A stretch of 64,000 nucleotides of DNA from Allosediminivita sp964397775 (GCA_964397775.1 CAYNKL010000004.1:1-64000); one strand, 5' to 3'; positions 27,004-36,767 are shown, counted from the stretch's first letter. Notes: generated by a model not told the origin, from the letters alone. Program-made: numbers and translations.

Positions 27004-27654
27004 TCAGAAAAGGAAGGTCATGCTGACGCCCACGTAGGGGTAGGCGCCAATTCCGTAGTCGTCCTCGAAGCTCTCTTCTTGCTCCTGAAGATCTGCTTCA
27101 GAAATCGTCACCGAGCCACCCGTCTGCTCAAAGCTCGCGTCGACTCCCCCAATGAAAAGGGCACCGACTTCGCCTGCGAGCTGCCAGCCGCCCACCATGC
27201 CGGTGTAGCCCACCGCCAGCAGTGGCGCGACATCACGTTCGAAGACCATGTCCCCGCCAACGCTCACGTTGGTATAGGTCATGTCACCGACGCGGATGGT
27301 TTCCGCTCCCGAGGCGCTGGCATCGAAGCCAAACGACATGTTGGACTTGAACAGACCGCCCGTAAGGCGCAGTCCGCCGAAATCGGGGTAGTAGTCCGCA
27401 ACAACTCCGAAACCGCCGGTCTCGTACTCGTAATCGTACTTTGTGTCGTCTTCGGTGACGCTGTCCTCGCCCTTGATTCTGACCACGCCGATCCCGCGGA
27501 GCGATAGCTGCGGCGTGAATTCATAGCTGCCCTCGATCGTCGGGCCGAGGGTTGTTGCCCCCACTCCGATCGAGAACGGCTGCTCCTGCGCGCCAGCGAT
27601 GGTTCCACAGGCGACGAAGGCGGAGAGGGTGATGGCAAGTGCAAAGTGACGCAT
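27004..27654 (-). CDS. Outer-membrane beta-barrel protein, paralogue 1
   Basis: The 216-residue protein has a signal peptide (cleavage near AGAQ) and alternating aromatic/glycine strands typical of an eight-stranded barrel: FSIGVGATTLGPTIEGSY at the start and a terminal aromatic strand ending YVGVSMTFLF. It is closely similar along its whole length to the protein encoded at 28102, including an acidic insert near residue 65 (SVTEDDTKYDYEYETGG). Function is unknown. It is probably monocistronic with its own terminator. Confidence 0.88.
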   Translation of the reverse strand: MRHFALAITLSAFVACGTIAGAQEQPFSIGVGATTLGPTIEGSYEFTPQLSLRGIGVVRIKGEDSVTEDDTKYDYEYETGGFGVVADYYPDFGGLRLTGGLFKSNMSFGFDASASGAETIRVGDMTYTNVSVGGDMVFERDVAPLLAVGYTGMVGGWQLAGEVGALFIGGVDASFEQTGGSVTISEADLQEQEESFEDDYGIGAYPYVGVSMTFLF

Positions 27655-28047
27655 GGTTTTTCCTGAACACGGGGGTCAGGTTCTTATCCACGCGGAGCGG
27701 TTAAGCCCTTATTACCAAAGGCACTTCGAGGGTGACAAAATCTCTAGGCGGCGCTCGATCCATCTCGCGGTCACACTGCAGTCGCAGCGAGACGAAAGCT
27801 GCCTTCCCATCTCCAAACCCAGCACAGCCGGCGCAGTTGGATTTCATCGCCGCCCAACAACCTTTTCGATGCACTGAGGACGAGCAACGAGGAAGCCACG
27901 CCCACCCCCTACAATTCCCGCAGTCCAGAACGTGATTGTTCCCTCTCTGGTCTCGGCGCATGCCGCCATGGACAGGAACGGCAAGATCAACATCGTGTTG
28001 CGTTTCCTGCGCAGGTCACGTTGTCGGGCTGCGCCGCGACCCGTGCA
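27655..28047. other. Spacer between the duplicated barrel genes, with two tiny ORFs
   Basis: Beyond the 5' leader of paralogue 1, the minus strand has a 49-codon frame at 27844-27993 whose start MLILPFLSMAACAE resembles a lipoprotein signal. An overlapping second frame, 27701-27847, begins at its stop. Ribosome sites are weak. These may be a drifted small lipoprotein gene or chance frames; I do not call them as genes. Confidence 0.3.
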
Positions 28048-28077
28048 AGAAAAATGGCGCCGGGACTCCGGCGCCAT
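28048..28077 (-). terminator. Terminator of the second outer-membrane paralogue
   Basis: ATGGCGCCGG (28054-28063) and CCGGCGCCAT (28068-28077) form the stem, followed on the minus strand by a run of T. It is nearly identical to the hairpin at 26951-26978. Confidence 0.85.
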
Positions 28078-28101
28078 TCACGTGGCGGATATCCGGCAGG
28101 A

Positions 28102-28755
28102 TCAGAAACGGTAGGTCATGCTGATCCCCACGTAAGGGTAGGCGTTGATGCCGTAATCGTCCTCAAGCTTGTCTTCCTCGTCCTCGAGGTCGGACTCGGA
28201 AATTGGAAGCGCGCCACCGGTCTGCTCGAGGCTCGCATCGACCCCCTGCACGAAGAGCGCACCGACTTCACCCGACAGCTGCCATCCGCCGACCATACCG
28301 GAATAGCCGACGGCCAGCATCGGCGCGAACTCGCGCTCGAATTCCATGTCGCCGCCGACGCTGACATTGGCGTAGGTCGTGTTGCCGATCCGGATCGTAT
28401 CGGCGCCCGAGGCGCTCGCGTCGAGATCAAGGCCCATGTTGGACTTGAACAGGCCACCCGTCAGGCGCAGGCCGCCGACGCCCGGATAGTAGTCCGCCAC
28501 GACACCGAAACCGCCGGTCTCGTATTCATAATCATAGTCGGTCCCGTCCTCGGTCTCGGTTCCGTCGCCTTCGACGGGCACGGCAATGATCCCGCGGAAT
28601 GCAAGCTGGGGCGTCGCCTGGTAGCTACCCTCGACGGTCGGACCGAGCGTCGTCAGCCCGAGCCCCACTGAGTAGGGAGATTGATCCTGAGCCAGAGCTG
28701 CGCTGCCGCTGGCGGATAGAACGGCGAAGGCCGTAACAAGGTGGAACTGTCGCAT
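28102..28755 (-). CDS. Outer-membrane beta-barrel protein, paralogue 2
   Basis: The 217-residue exported protein has a signal peptide (MRQFHLVTAFAVLSASGSAALA) and the same barrel plan as its neighbour. Shared segments include YDYEYETGGFGVVADYYPG and GGLRLTGGLFKSNM; it ends in YVGISMTYRF with the usual C-terminal aromatic. The two genes are a tandem duplication that includes the terminator. GGAGACT-type text precedes the start. No function can be assigned; porin-like or OmpW-like roles are possible. Confidence 0.88.
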   Translation of the reverse strand: MRQFHLVTAFAVLSASGSAALAQDQSPYSVGLGLTTLGPTVEGSYQATPQLAFRGIIAVPVEGDGTETEDGTDYDYEYETGGFGVVADYYPGVGGLRLTGGLFKSNMGLDLDASASGADTIRIGNTTYANVSVGGDMEFEREFAPMLAVGYSGMVGGWQLSGEVGALFVQGVDASLEQTGGALPISESDLEDEEDKLEDDYGINAYPYVGISMTYRF

Positions 28756-28890
28756 GGAGACTCCTGAACGCTGAGTGTCCGATCACTACCTCCACACACA
28801 ACCGTGAATTGCACGCCAGGGCGGACACTTATCGCATCGTAAAGCCGCGCTGTTGCGCCGCCGATACGTCGCAGGACACTCCCCGCCCGC

Positions 28891-29397
28891 TCACCGGGCG
28901 CAGAGCTGCCGCACGCGCTCCAGGGCCGGTCCCAGCCGCCGCAACGGGACCTCGTAGCCGCGCTGGTCGTCCATGACGAGCAGCGCCTGCCCACGGTTCT
29001 GCGAGGCCTCTTGCAACAGAGGCAGGGCCACCGCCACGTCCGTCTCCGACAGCCAGGCGTATTTCCCGTCGAAGTCGAAGGCGAACCGCTCGCCCGCCAC
29101 CTGCAACGACAGCGCGAGGTCCTCGCGGAAACTGCCGTCCACCGCGACCGATATCTCGGGCAGCGGACGCCCCGCGAATGTCGAGAGGTGCAGCGACACC
29201 GGATCGCCCGCGTCCTCGCCCGCCCTCTCGCCCATGCGTGCGAAGATCCAGCAGACCTCGGGGGCCGAGCGGTCGGGATGCACGTTCAGCCGCCAGGGTC
29301 CCTCGCGACCGGCGCTGTCGGCCAGCGCGGGGGCCCCTGCCCCGACCAGCGCCGGGATGAGGGCAATCCGAATCGCTTTTTTCAGAACCCTGGGCAT
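28891..29397 (-). CDS. Hypothetical exported protein
   Basis: The 168-residue protein has a plausible signal peptide (KKAIRIALIPALVGAGAPALA) and a beta-rich body (PVSLHLSTFAGRPLPEISVA) with two Cys (VCWIF and the C-terminal QLCAR) that might form a disulfide. No family was recognised. It faces away from the divergent aspartoacylase-family gene 133 bp upstream. The most likely location is the periplasm. Confidence 0.7.
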   Translation of the reverse strand: MPRVLKKAIRIALIPALVGAGAPALADSAGREGPWRLNVHPDRSAPEVCWIFARMGERAGEDAGDPVSLHLSTFAGRPLPEISVAVDGSFREDLALSLQVAGERFAFDFDGKYAWLSETDVAVALPLLQEASQNRGQALLVMDDQRGYEVPLRRLGPALERVRQLCAR

Positions 29398-29530
29398 GGG
29401 TTCAGAAATTCGCGAAAAGATGGGGCGGTGGCAAGGCTGTGCGGCCGGTCGCGGTGTCACGCCCGCATGCCCGCACTTGCCCATCGGCGCCGGGCCTGCC
29501 AATCGGAACCGGATGCAAGCGGAGGACAGA

Positions 29531-30568
29531 ATGCGCGACCCGTTCGAACTCGGGGGACAGACGGTGGCTCCCGGCACCCGCAAAACCATCGACCTGCCTG
29601 TCTCGGTCCTGTCGGACCACACGCCCGTGACCCTTTCGGCCCACGTGATCCACGGCCGCAGGCCCGGCCCGGTGATGTTCGTCTCGGCCGCCATCCACGG
29701 CGACGAGGTCGTCGGCGTCGAGATCGTCCGCCGCCTGCTACGCGCGACGCCACTGCAACGCCTGTCCGGTACGCTCATCGCCGTGCCCATAGTGAATGCC
29801 TTTGGCTTCCTCAACCAGTCGCGCTACCTGCCCGACCGCCGCGACCTCAACCGCTGCTTCCCGGGCTACGACACCGGCTCTCTGGCCGCGCGGCTGGCCG
29901 ACCTGTTCATGGAGCAGGTGGTGCGCCGCTGTGACGTGGGCATCGACCTGCATTCCGCCGCCGTGGGCCGCACCAACCTGCCGCAGATCCGCCTGACGCC
30001 CGGAGACGACCGCCTGCGCGAGCTCGGCGCCGCCTTCGGCGCGCCGGTCACCCTGACCTCCAAGACCCGCGAGGGCTCGCTCCGGCTCGAGGCCGACAAG
30101 GCCGGCGTCGACGTCCTGCTCTACGAGGCGGGCGAAGGCCTGCGCTTCGACGAATTCGCCGTGCGGGCGGGTGTTTCGGGCAGCCTGCGGGTCATGGTCA
30201 AGCTCGGCATGATCGCCGGACGCGGCGTGCCCAAGACCCGCATGCAGTCGGTCATCTGCGAGCGATCGACATGGCTCCGCGCCCCGTCCGGCGGCCTTCT
30301 GCGCACGCTCAAGGCCAGCGGCGACTGGGTCGAGGAAGGCACCGTGCTCGGCGTCGTCTCGGACCCCTTCGGCGAGCACGAGGAAGAGATCACCGCCGAG
30401 GATGCCGGCATCGTCATCGGTCGCACCAACCTGCCCGTGGTGAACGAGGGCGACGCGCTCTTCCACGTGGCCATCCCCAAGGCCCCCAAGCAGGCCGAGG
30501 CCGCCGCCGAGACCTTCGACGACCATCTCGAGGCGGCGCCGCTCTTCGACGAGGACGAGATCATCTGA
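29531..30568 (+). CDS. Succinylglutamate desuccinylase/aspartoacylase family protein
   Basis: The 345-residue protein belongs to the AstE/AspA zinc carboxypeptidase-like family. The metal site is visible as H-x2-E in SAAIHGDEVVGVE (about residue 52) and the later His in VGIDLHSAAVG, with NRCFPG between. It removes acyl groups from amino acids or acts on related amides; the exact substrate is unknown. A lipoyl-like C-terminal segment (WVEEGTVLGVVSDPFGEHEE) is typical of this subgroup. GGAGGA just before ATG 29531 excludes the upstream ATG at 29513. Confidence 0.9.
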   Translation: MRDPFELGGQTVAPGTRKTIDLPVSVLSDHTPVTLSAHVIHGRRPGPVMFVSAAIHGDEVVGVEIVRRLLRATPLQRLSGTLIAVPIVNAFGFLNQSRYLPDRRDLNRCFPGYDTGSLAARLADLFMEQVVRRCDVGIDLHSAAVGRTNLPQIRLTPGDDRLRELGAAFGAPVTLTSKTREGSLRLEADKAGVDVLLYEAGEGLRFDEFAVRAGVSGSLRVMVKLGMIAGRGVPKTRMQSVICERSTWLRAPSGGLLRTLKASGDWVEEGTVLGVVSDPFGEHEEEITAEDAGIVIGRTNLPVVNEGDALFHVAIPKAPKQAEAAAETFDDHLEAAPLFDEDEII

Positions 30569-30693
30569 GGGATACGCCCACCGAGGGCCGTACTCCCGGC
30601 CCGGAACAAAGGGGCGTCAGCCCCGCCGGGCCAGCGCCGGACAGTCCCCGCGGTCTGGGGCGGGCCCGGCGCACCACTCGTGAATCCAAGAAC

Positions 30694-30724
30694 GAAAAAG
30701 GGCCGGACGTTTCCGCCCGGCCCC
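30694..30724 (-). terminator. Rho-independent terminator of the PDH operon
   Basis: GGGCCGG and CCGGCCC form the stem with a 10-nt loop, followed on the minus strand by five T residues, about 30 bp after the stop of the dihydrolipoyl dehydrogenase gene. Confidence 0.85.
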
Positions 30725-30753
30725 TCTCGAACATCACACCAAAGGCGCTAAGC

Positions 30754-32565
30754 TCACTTCTTCTTTTTCTTCGGCGGCATCAGGTCGGTGATCGTGCCCT
30801 CGAACATCTCGGCGGCAAAGTTCACCGTCTCCGACAGCGTCGGGTGCGGGTGGATCGTGTGGCCAAGGTCCACCGCGTCCGATCCCATCTCGATGGCCAG
30901 CGCCACCTCGGCGATCAGATCGCCCGCGTTGGTGCCGACGATGCCGCCGCCGATCACCCGGTCGTCCTCGGGATCGAACAGCAGCTTGGTCATGCCCTCC
31001 GAACGGCCGTTGGACAGCGACCGGCCCGATGCGGCCCAGGGGAAGACCCCCTTCTCGTACTTGATGCCCTGCGCCTTGGCCTGCGTCTCCGTCAGGCCGG
31101 CCCAGGCCACCTCGGGGTCGGTATAGGCCACCGAAGGGATGACGCGCGCGTCGAACGCCCGCTTCTCGCCCGCGGCCACCTCGGCCGCCACCTTGCCCTC
31201 GTGCACCGCCTTGTGCGCCAGCATGGGCTGGCCCACCACGTCGCCGATGGCGAAGATGTGGCTCTGGCCGGTGCGCTGCTGGTGGTCGACGGCGATAAAG
31301 CCGCGATCGTCCACCGACACGCCCGCCTTCTCGGCATCGAGCATGGCGCCGTTGGGCTTGCGGCCAACCGCCACCAGCACCTTGTCGAAGGTGTCGGTAA
31401 AGCTCTCGCCCTTGTCGTCCTCGAAGCTGACCTTCAGACCCTTCTTGAGCGCCTCCACCCCGGTGACCTTGGTCTTGAGGAAGATGTTCTCGTAACGGCC
31501 CTTGATGCGGTCCATCAGCGGCTTGACGATGTCCTTGTCGGCGCCCGGCATCAACTGGTCCATCAGCTCGACCACGGTCACCTTGGAGCCCAGCGCGTCG
31601 TAGACGCAGGCCATCTCGAGCCCGATGATCCCGCCGCCCAGCACAAGCATCCGCTTGGGGATGTCCTCGAGCTCCAGCGCGCCGGTGCTGTCGATGACGC
31701 GCTCGTCGTCATGCGGCACGAAGGGCAGCTTCACCGACTCCGAACCGGCCGCGATGATGCACTGGTCGAAGCTCACGGTGGTCGCGCCTCCCTCGCCCTC
31801 GACCGAGATCATGTTGGGCCCGGTGAACGTGCCGAAACCGCGCACGACCTGCACCTTGCGGCCCTTGGCCAGCCCCTCGAGACCGCCGGTCAGCTTGCCG
31901 ACCACGCCGTCCTTGAACTCGCGCAGCTCCTTCAGCTCGACCTTGGGCTTGCCGAAGCTCACCCCGTGGGACGACATCTCGTCGGCCTCGGTGATGACCT
32001 TGGCCACGTGCAGCAGCGCCTTGGACGGGATACAGCCCACGTTCAGGCAGACACCGCCCAGCGTGTCGTAACGCTCGATCAGCACCACCTTCTTGCCGAG
32101 ATCCGCGGCCCGGAACGCCGCCGAATAGCCGCCGGGGCCCGAGCCCAGAACGACCACTTCGGCATGCACGTCACCCTTGCCGCCCGAGGTGCCCGTCGGC
32201 TCCACGGCCTTGGGGCTGCTCTCCTCGCGCGGCGCACGGTCGCCGTAGCCACCGCGCTTGGACGTCGATTCCGAGGCCTTGTCCCCGGATTTCTCCTCCG
32301 AGGACCCGCCATCGTCCGAAGACCCGGCGTCGCCGCCCTCGGCCTCCATCACCATGATGACCGAACCTTCCGAGACCTTGTCGCCCTCGGAAACCTTGAT
32401 CTCGGTGATCTTGCCAGCGGCGGGGCTCGGCACTTCCATGGTCGCCTTGTCCGACTCCAGCTCGATCAGCGGGTCTTCCTCGGCAACGGTGTCCCCCACC
32501 GACACGAGAACCGTGACGACGGGCACATCGGAGAAATCTCCGATATCGGGAACCTTCACATCCAT
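30754..32565 (-). CDS. lpdA: Dihydrolipoyl dehydrogenase (PDH E3) with lipoyl domain
   Basis: The 603-residue E3 component carries its own N-terminal lipoyl domain (residues 1-78, lipoylation Lys in ELESDKATMEVP), a Ser/Asp/Lys-rich linker, and the flavoprotein disulfide reductase core: FAD motif VVLGSGPGGYSAAF, redox pair in CLNVGCIPSK, NAD motif VLGGGIIGLEMA and the catalytic His-Glu in HPHPTLSE. It re-oxidises lipoamide of E2. It is last in aceE-aceF-lpdA, 10 bp after aceF, and ends in a Lys-rich tail. Confidence 0.97.
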   Translation of the reverse strand: MDVKVPDIGDFSDVPVVTVLVSVGDTVAEEDPLIELESDKATMEVPSPAAGKITEIKVSEGDKVSEGSVIMVMEAEGGDAGSSDDGGSSEEKSGDKASESTSKRGGYGDRAPREESSPKAVEPTGTSGGKGDVHAEVVVLGSGPGGYSAAFRAADLGKKVVLIERYDTLGGVCLNVGCIPSKALLHVAKVITEADEMSSHGVSFGKPKVELKELREFKDGVVGKLTGGLEGLAKGRKVQVVRGFGTFTGPNMISVEGEGGATTVSFDQCIIAAGSESVKLPFVPHDDERVIDSTGALELEDIPKRMLVLGGGIIGLEMACVYDALGSKVTVVELMDQLMPGADKDIVKPLMDRIKGRYENIFLKTKVTGVEALKKGLKVSFEDDKGESFTDTFDKVLVAVGRKPNGAMLDAEKAGVSVDDRGFIAVDHQQRTGQSHIFAIGDVVGQPMLAHKAVHEGKVAAEVAAGEKRAFDARVIPSVAYTDPEVAWAGLTETQAKAQGIKYEKGVFPWAASGRSLSNGRSEGMTKLLFDPEDDRVIGGGIVGTNAGDLIAEVALAIEMGSDAVDLGHTIHPHPTLSETVNFAAEMFEGTITDLMPPKKKKK

Positions 32566-32575
32566 GATTGCCCCC

Positions 32576-33889
32576 TCACAGCATCAGCCGGCGCGGATCG
32601 GCCAGCAGGTATTTCAGATGGGCGTTGAACCGCGCGGCCAGCGCGCCGTCGATCGCCCGGTGATCGTAGCTCAGCGACATGGGCAGCATGTTGCGCGGCA
32701 CGAACTGCTCGCCATCCCAAACGGGCGCCATCTTGGACCGCGACAGGCCCAGGATCGCCACCTCGGGCGCGTTGACGATGGGGGTGAAGGTCGTGCCCCC
32801 GATGCCGCCCAGCGACGAGATGGTGAAGGTCGCGCCCTGCATCTGGTCGCCCTTCAGCTTGCCGTCGCGCGCCGCCTTGGACAGGTCGCCCAGCTCTTTC
32901 GAGATATCGACGATGCCCTTGCGGTCGGCGTCCTTCAGGACCGGCACCACCAGCCCGTTGGGCGTGTCAGCCGCAAAGCCGATGTTGTAGAAGTCCTTCT
33001 TGATCAGCTTGTCGCCGTCGGGGTGGATCGAGCTGTTGAACTCCCAGTGCTTTTTCAGGGCACTGACGCTGGCCTTGATGATGAAGGACAGCAGCGTGAC
33101 GCGGTAGCCTTCCTCCTTGGCCTGCGTGTCCAGCTCCTTGCGGTACTTGTCGAGGTCGGTGATGTCCGCCTCTTCGTTGTTGGTCACATGCGGGATGTTG
33201 AGCCAGGAACGATGCAGCGCCGGGCCGGACAGCTTCTTGATCCGGCTCATCTCGACCTCTTCCACGGGGCCGAACTTCGAGAAGTCGACCGCCGGGATCG
33301 GCGGAATGCCCATGCCGCCCTGCGCACCGGCGCCTGCACCGGCGGCCGGGGCCGTCGCGGACTTGAGCGCCTTCTCGACGTCCTCGCGCAGGATGCGGCC
33401 CTTGCGGCCCGACCCGTTGATCTTGTTCAGATCCACGTCCACCCGGCGCGCATAGGCCCGCACGGAGGGCGAGGCATGCACCTTGTTGAACCCGGTGTCG
33501 GTCACGGTGCCACTGTCCGAGCTTTCCGAGGAGGCGGACTTGCTCTCGCCGCCCGAGCTCTCGGCCTTGGCCGGTTTCTCGGCCGGTTTCTCCTCGGCCT
33601 TCTCTTCCTTGGCATCACCGCCACCGGACGATCCGCCCGAGTCGCCGCCTTCCTCGCTCTCTTCGAGAATGAGGATCACGGCGCCCTCGCTGACCTTGTC
33701 GCCTTCGCTGACCTTCACCTCTTTCACGGTGCCGGCATGCGACGAGGGCACTTCCATCGTCGCCTTGTCGGACTCCAGCTCGACGATAGGGTCCTCGACC
33801 GCGATCGTATCGCCGGCGCTGACGAGGATGGTGACCACCGGAACATCGTTGAAATCACCGATATCCGGAACTTTGACTTCCACTGTCAT
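32576..33889 (-). CDS. aceF: Dihydrolipoyllysine-residue acetyltransferase (PDH E2)
   Basis: The 437-residue E2 has one lipoyl domain (Lys in ELESDKATMEVP, residues about 37-48), a long charged linker, the peripheral-subunit-binding domain (ASPSVRAYARRVDVDLNKIN) and the catalytic acetyltransferase domain ending in the active-site DHRAIDGALAARF. It transfers the acetyl group from E1 to CoA and forms the complex core. It is 21 bp downstream of aceE and 10 bp upstream of lpdA. Confidence 0.97.
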   Translation of the reverse strand: MTVEVKVPDIGDFNDVPVVTILVSAGDTIAVEDPIVELESDKATMEVPSSHAGTVKEVKVSEGDKVSEGAVILILEESEEGGDSGGSSGGGDAKEEKAEEKPAEKPAKAESSGGESKSASSESSDSGTVTDTGFNKVHASPSVRAYARRVDVDLNKINGSGRKGRILREDVEKALKSATAPAAGAGAGAQGGMGIPPIPAVDFSKFGPVEEVEMSRIKKLSGPALHRSWLNIPHVTNNEEADITDLDKYRKELDTQAKEEGYRVTLLSFIIKASVSALKKHWEFNSSIHPDGDKLIKKDFYNIGFAADTPNGLVVPVLKDADRKGIVDISKELGDLSKAARDGKLKGDQMQGATFTISSLGGIGGTTFTPIVNAPEVAILGLSRSKMAPVWDGEQFVPRNMLPMSLSYDHRAIDGALAARFNAHLKYLLADPRRLML

Positions 33890-33910
33890 AAGACTTCCCT
33901 CTCCTTCCCG

Positions 33911-36565
33911 TCAGCTCAGGCGCGGGTTCGGCTTGCCGCCGTCGATGTCGTATTTGCTCAGCGCCTTCTCCAGGTCGCGGTCGCTGACCGCGCCTTCGCG
34001 CCACAGATCCACCATGGCCGCAGCCGCGATGTGGTTCGCATCCACCTCGAAGAAGCGGCGCAGGTTCACGCGGCTGTCCGAGCGGCCGAAACCGTCCGTG
34101 CCCAGCACCGTGAAGCGGTTCGGAACGAAGCCGCGGATCTGCTCGGAGTAGTTCTTCATGTAGTCGGTGGCGCAGATGACCGGACCCTTGGCGCCTTTCA
34201 TGACCTCGGTCACGTAGGGCACCTTTTCCTCGGCCATCGGGTTCAGGCGGTTGTGGCGCAGGCAGTCCTGCCCGTCGCGCGCCAGCTCGTTCATGCTGGT
34301 CGCCGACCAGATGTCCGATGTCACGCCGAAGTCCTCCTTCAGCATGTCCGCCGCCTTGAGCGCCTGCACGAGGATCGTGCCCGACCCCATCAGGTTCACG
34401 TGCTTCTTGCCCGGGCGCGATGTCTTGCGCATCCGGTAGAGGCCCCTGAGAATCCCCTCCTCGGCGCCCGTGGGCATCTCGGGGTGGGTGTAGTTCTCGT
34501 TCATCAGGGTCATGTAGAAGAACACGTCTTCCTGATCCTGGTACATCCGCTTCATGCCGTTCTGCACGATGACCGCGACCTCGTAGCTGAAGGTCGGGTC
34601 GTAGCTGATGCAGTTCGGAACCGTCTGCGCCAGGATGTGGCTGTGACCGTCCTCGTGCTGCAGGCCCTCGCCGTTCAGCGTGGTCCGCCCGGCGGTGCCG
34701 CCCAGCAGGAAGCCCCGCGCCCGGCTGTCGCCCGCCGCCCAGATGAAGTCACCCACGCGCTGGAAGCCGAACATCGAGTAGAAGATGTAGAAGGGGATCA
34801 TCGGCACGCCGTGCGTGCTGTAGGACGTGGCCGCGGCGATCCAGTCCGCCATCGAGCCCGCCTCGTTGATGCCTTCCTGAAGCACCTGACCGTCCTTGCT
34901 CTCCTTGTAGTAGAGCATCTGGTCGCGGTCCTCGGGCACGTAGGTCTGGCCCAGCGGGTTGTAGATCCCCACCGACCGGAAGAGGCCCTCCATGCCGAAG
35001 GTGCGGCTTTCGTCCGGCACGATCGGCACCACGTTCTTGCCGACGTTCTTGTCGCGCAGAAGCGTGGTCAGGATGCGCACGAAGGCCATCGTGCTGGAAA
35101 TCTCGCGATCCCCGGTGCTTTCGAGCTGCTGCTTGAACTTGTCGAGCCCCGGCACCTCGAGCTTCTCGACCTCGTGGATCCGCTTGGGGAATTCCCCGCC
35201 CAGTTCCTTGCGGCGCTCGGTCAGATAGGCCTTTTGCGCGTTGTTGAGCGACACGTAGGGCGCCTTGGGCAGGTCCTCGTCCGAGACCGGCACCTGGAAG
35301 CGGTCGCGCATCGCACGCAGCTGGTCTTCCTGCATCTTCTTCTGCTGGTGGGCGGTGTTCATGCCCTCGCCACCGGTGCCAAGGCCATAGCCCTTCACCG
35401 TCTTGACCAGAAGACAGGTCGGCTGACCATCCGCCTTGGAGGCGCGCAGGAAGGCGTTGTAGACCTTCTTGGTATCGTGGCCGCCGCGGCGCAGCGCCCA
35501 GATCTCGTCGTCGGACCAGTCCTTCACCAGCTCCGCAGTCTCGGGGTATTTCCCGAAGAAATGCTCGCGGATATAGGCGCCGTTCTTCGACTTGAAGGTT
35601 TGGTAGTCGCCGTCGACCGTTTCATCCATCAGCTGGCGCAGCTTGCCCGAGGTATCGCGCTCCAGCAGCTCGTCCCAGCCACGGCCCCAGAGCAGCTTGA
35701 TCACGTCCCAGCCGGCCCCGCGGAAGGAGCCTTCGAGTTCCTGCACGATCTTGCCGTTGCCGCGCACCGGCCCGTCAAGACGCTGCAGGTTGCAGTTGAT
35801 GACGAAGATCAGGTTGTCGAGCCCCTCGCGCGCCGCGATGGAAATCGCGCCGAGGCTTTCCGGTTCGTCCATCTCGCCGTCGCCGAGGAAGGCCCAGACC
35901 TTGCGATCCGACTTCTCGATCAGGCCGCGGTTCTCCATGTATTTCATGAAGCGCGCCTGGTAGACGGCCATCATCGGGCCAAGCCCCATCGAGACGGTCG
36001 GGAACTGCCAGTAGTCCGGCATCAGCCAGGGGTGCGGATAGGAGGACAGACCGCCGCCGCCGACCTCGGAGCGGAAGCTCTCGAGCTGGTCCTGGCTGAT
36101 CCGCCCTTCCATGAAGCTGCGCGCGTAGATCCCCGGGATCACGTGGCCCTGGAAGAACACCAGGTCGCCGCCGTGCATCGGGTTGCGCGTCCGCCAGAAG
36201 TGGTTGAGCCCCACGTCATAGAGCGCCGCCGAGGAGGCGAAACTGGCGATGTGCCCGCCGTATTCGCTGCTCTCCTTGTTGCGCCGCACCACCGTCGCCA
36301 TGGCGTTCCAGCGGTTGATCGCGCGGATGCGGTTTTCCATCTCCGCATCGCCCGGCACGTCGATCTCGTCATCCGGGCTGATCGTGTTCTGGTAAGGTGT
36401 CGTGGCCGAGAACGGCAGGATGGCGCCGGCGGCGCGGGCCTGCTGCACGGCCTTGTCCAGCAGGAAATGCGCCCGGTCGGGCCCATCGCGCAGGATGACG
36501 TCCTCGACGGCCTCCTGCCATTCCTGGGATTCGACCGGATCGATGTCTTCCGGCGTATCTTTCAT
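33911..36565 (-). CDS. aceE: Pyruvate dehydrogenase E1, homodimeric type
   Basis: The 884-residue thiamine-diphosphate enzyme is the single-chain, gamma-type E1. The ThDP motif is GDGEMDEPESLG...NLIFVINCNLQR. It oxidatively decarboxylates pyruvate and acetylates E2. GAGGGAGAGGG precedes the ATG at 36565; the frame to 36739 has no such site. It leads the aceEF-lpd operon. CpG-centred palindromes GTTTAACGTTAAAC and a near-copy upstream are likely operator sites. Confidence 0.97.
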   Translation of the reverse strand: MKDTPEDIDPVESQEWQEAVEDVILRDGPDRAHFLLDKAVQQARAAGAILPFSATTPYQNTISPDDEIDVPGDAEMENRIRAINRWNAMATVVRRNKESSEYGGHIASFASSAALYDVGLNHFWRTRNPMHGGDLVFFQGHVIPGIYARSFMEGRISQDQLESFRSEVGGGGLSSYPHPWLMPDYWQFPTVSMGLGPMMAVYQARFMKYMENRGLIEKSDRKVWAFLGDGEMDEPESLGAISIAAREGLDNLIFVINCNLQRLDGPVRGNGKIVQELEGSFRGAGWDVIKLLWGRGWDELLERDTSGKLRQLMDETVDGDYQTFKSKNGAYIREHFFGKYPETAELVKDWSDDEIWALRRGGHDTKKVYNAFLRASKADGQPTCLLVKTVKGYGLGTGGEGMNTAHQQKKMQEDQLRAMRDRFQVPVSDEDLPKAPYVSLNNAQKAYLTERRKELGGEFPKRIHEVEKLEVPGLDKFKQQLESTGDREISSTMAFVRILTTLLRDKNVGKNVVPIVPDESRTFGMEGLFRSVGIYNPLGQTYVPEDRDQMLYYKESKDGQVLQEGINEAGSMADWIAAATSYSTHGVPMIPFYIFYSMFGFQRVGDFIWAAGDSRARGFLLGGTAGRTTLNGEGLQHEDGHSHILAQTVPNCISYDPTFSYEVAVIVQNGMKRMYQDQEDVFFYMTLMNENYTHPEMPTGAEEGILRGLYRMRKTSRPGKKHVNLMGSGTILVQALKAADMLKEDFGVTSDIWSATSMNELARDGQDCLRHNRLNPMAEEKVPYVTEVMKGAKGPVICATDYMKNYSEQIRGFVPNRFTVLGTDGFGRSDSRVNLRRFFEVDANHIAAAAMVDLWREGAVSDRDLEKALSKYDIDGGKPNPRLS

Positions 36566-36606
36566 ATGCCCTCTCCCTCTGGCGCGCCGCTGCAGCGCAG
36601 AAAGTG

Positions 36607-36620
36607 GTTTAACGTTAAAC
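36607..36620. promoter_or_regulatory. Perfect 14-bp palindrome upstream of aceE
   Basis: GTTTAACGTTAAAC is fully self-complementary with a central CpG, the architecture of LacI-family operators. It lies 42 bp before the aceE start. A half-copy (GGTTTAAC) occurs near 36695. Confidence 0.65.
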
Positions 36621-36767
36621 CGTCCAATGCACGCCGCATTCCGCAGCATGGGGTACAACCCGATGGTCGCAATTCTGCGAGCCGGGCGCAACGCCGGTTT
36701 AACAGCCGTAGTTCCGGAGTTGCAGGGCACAAGGCGCATATCACGTATGCGTGGGGCGCAAAAACTC

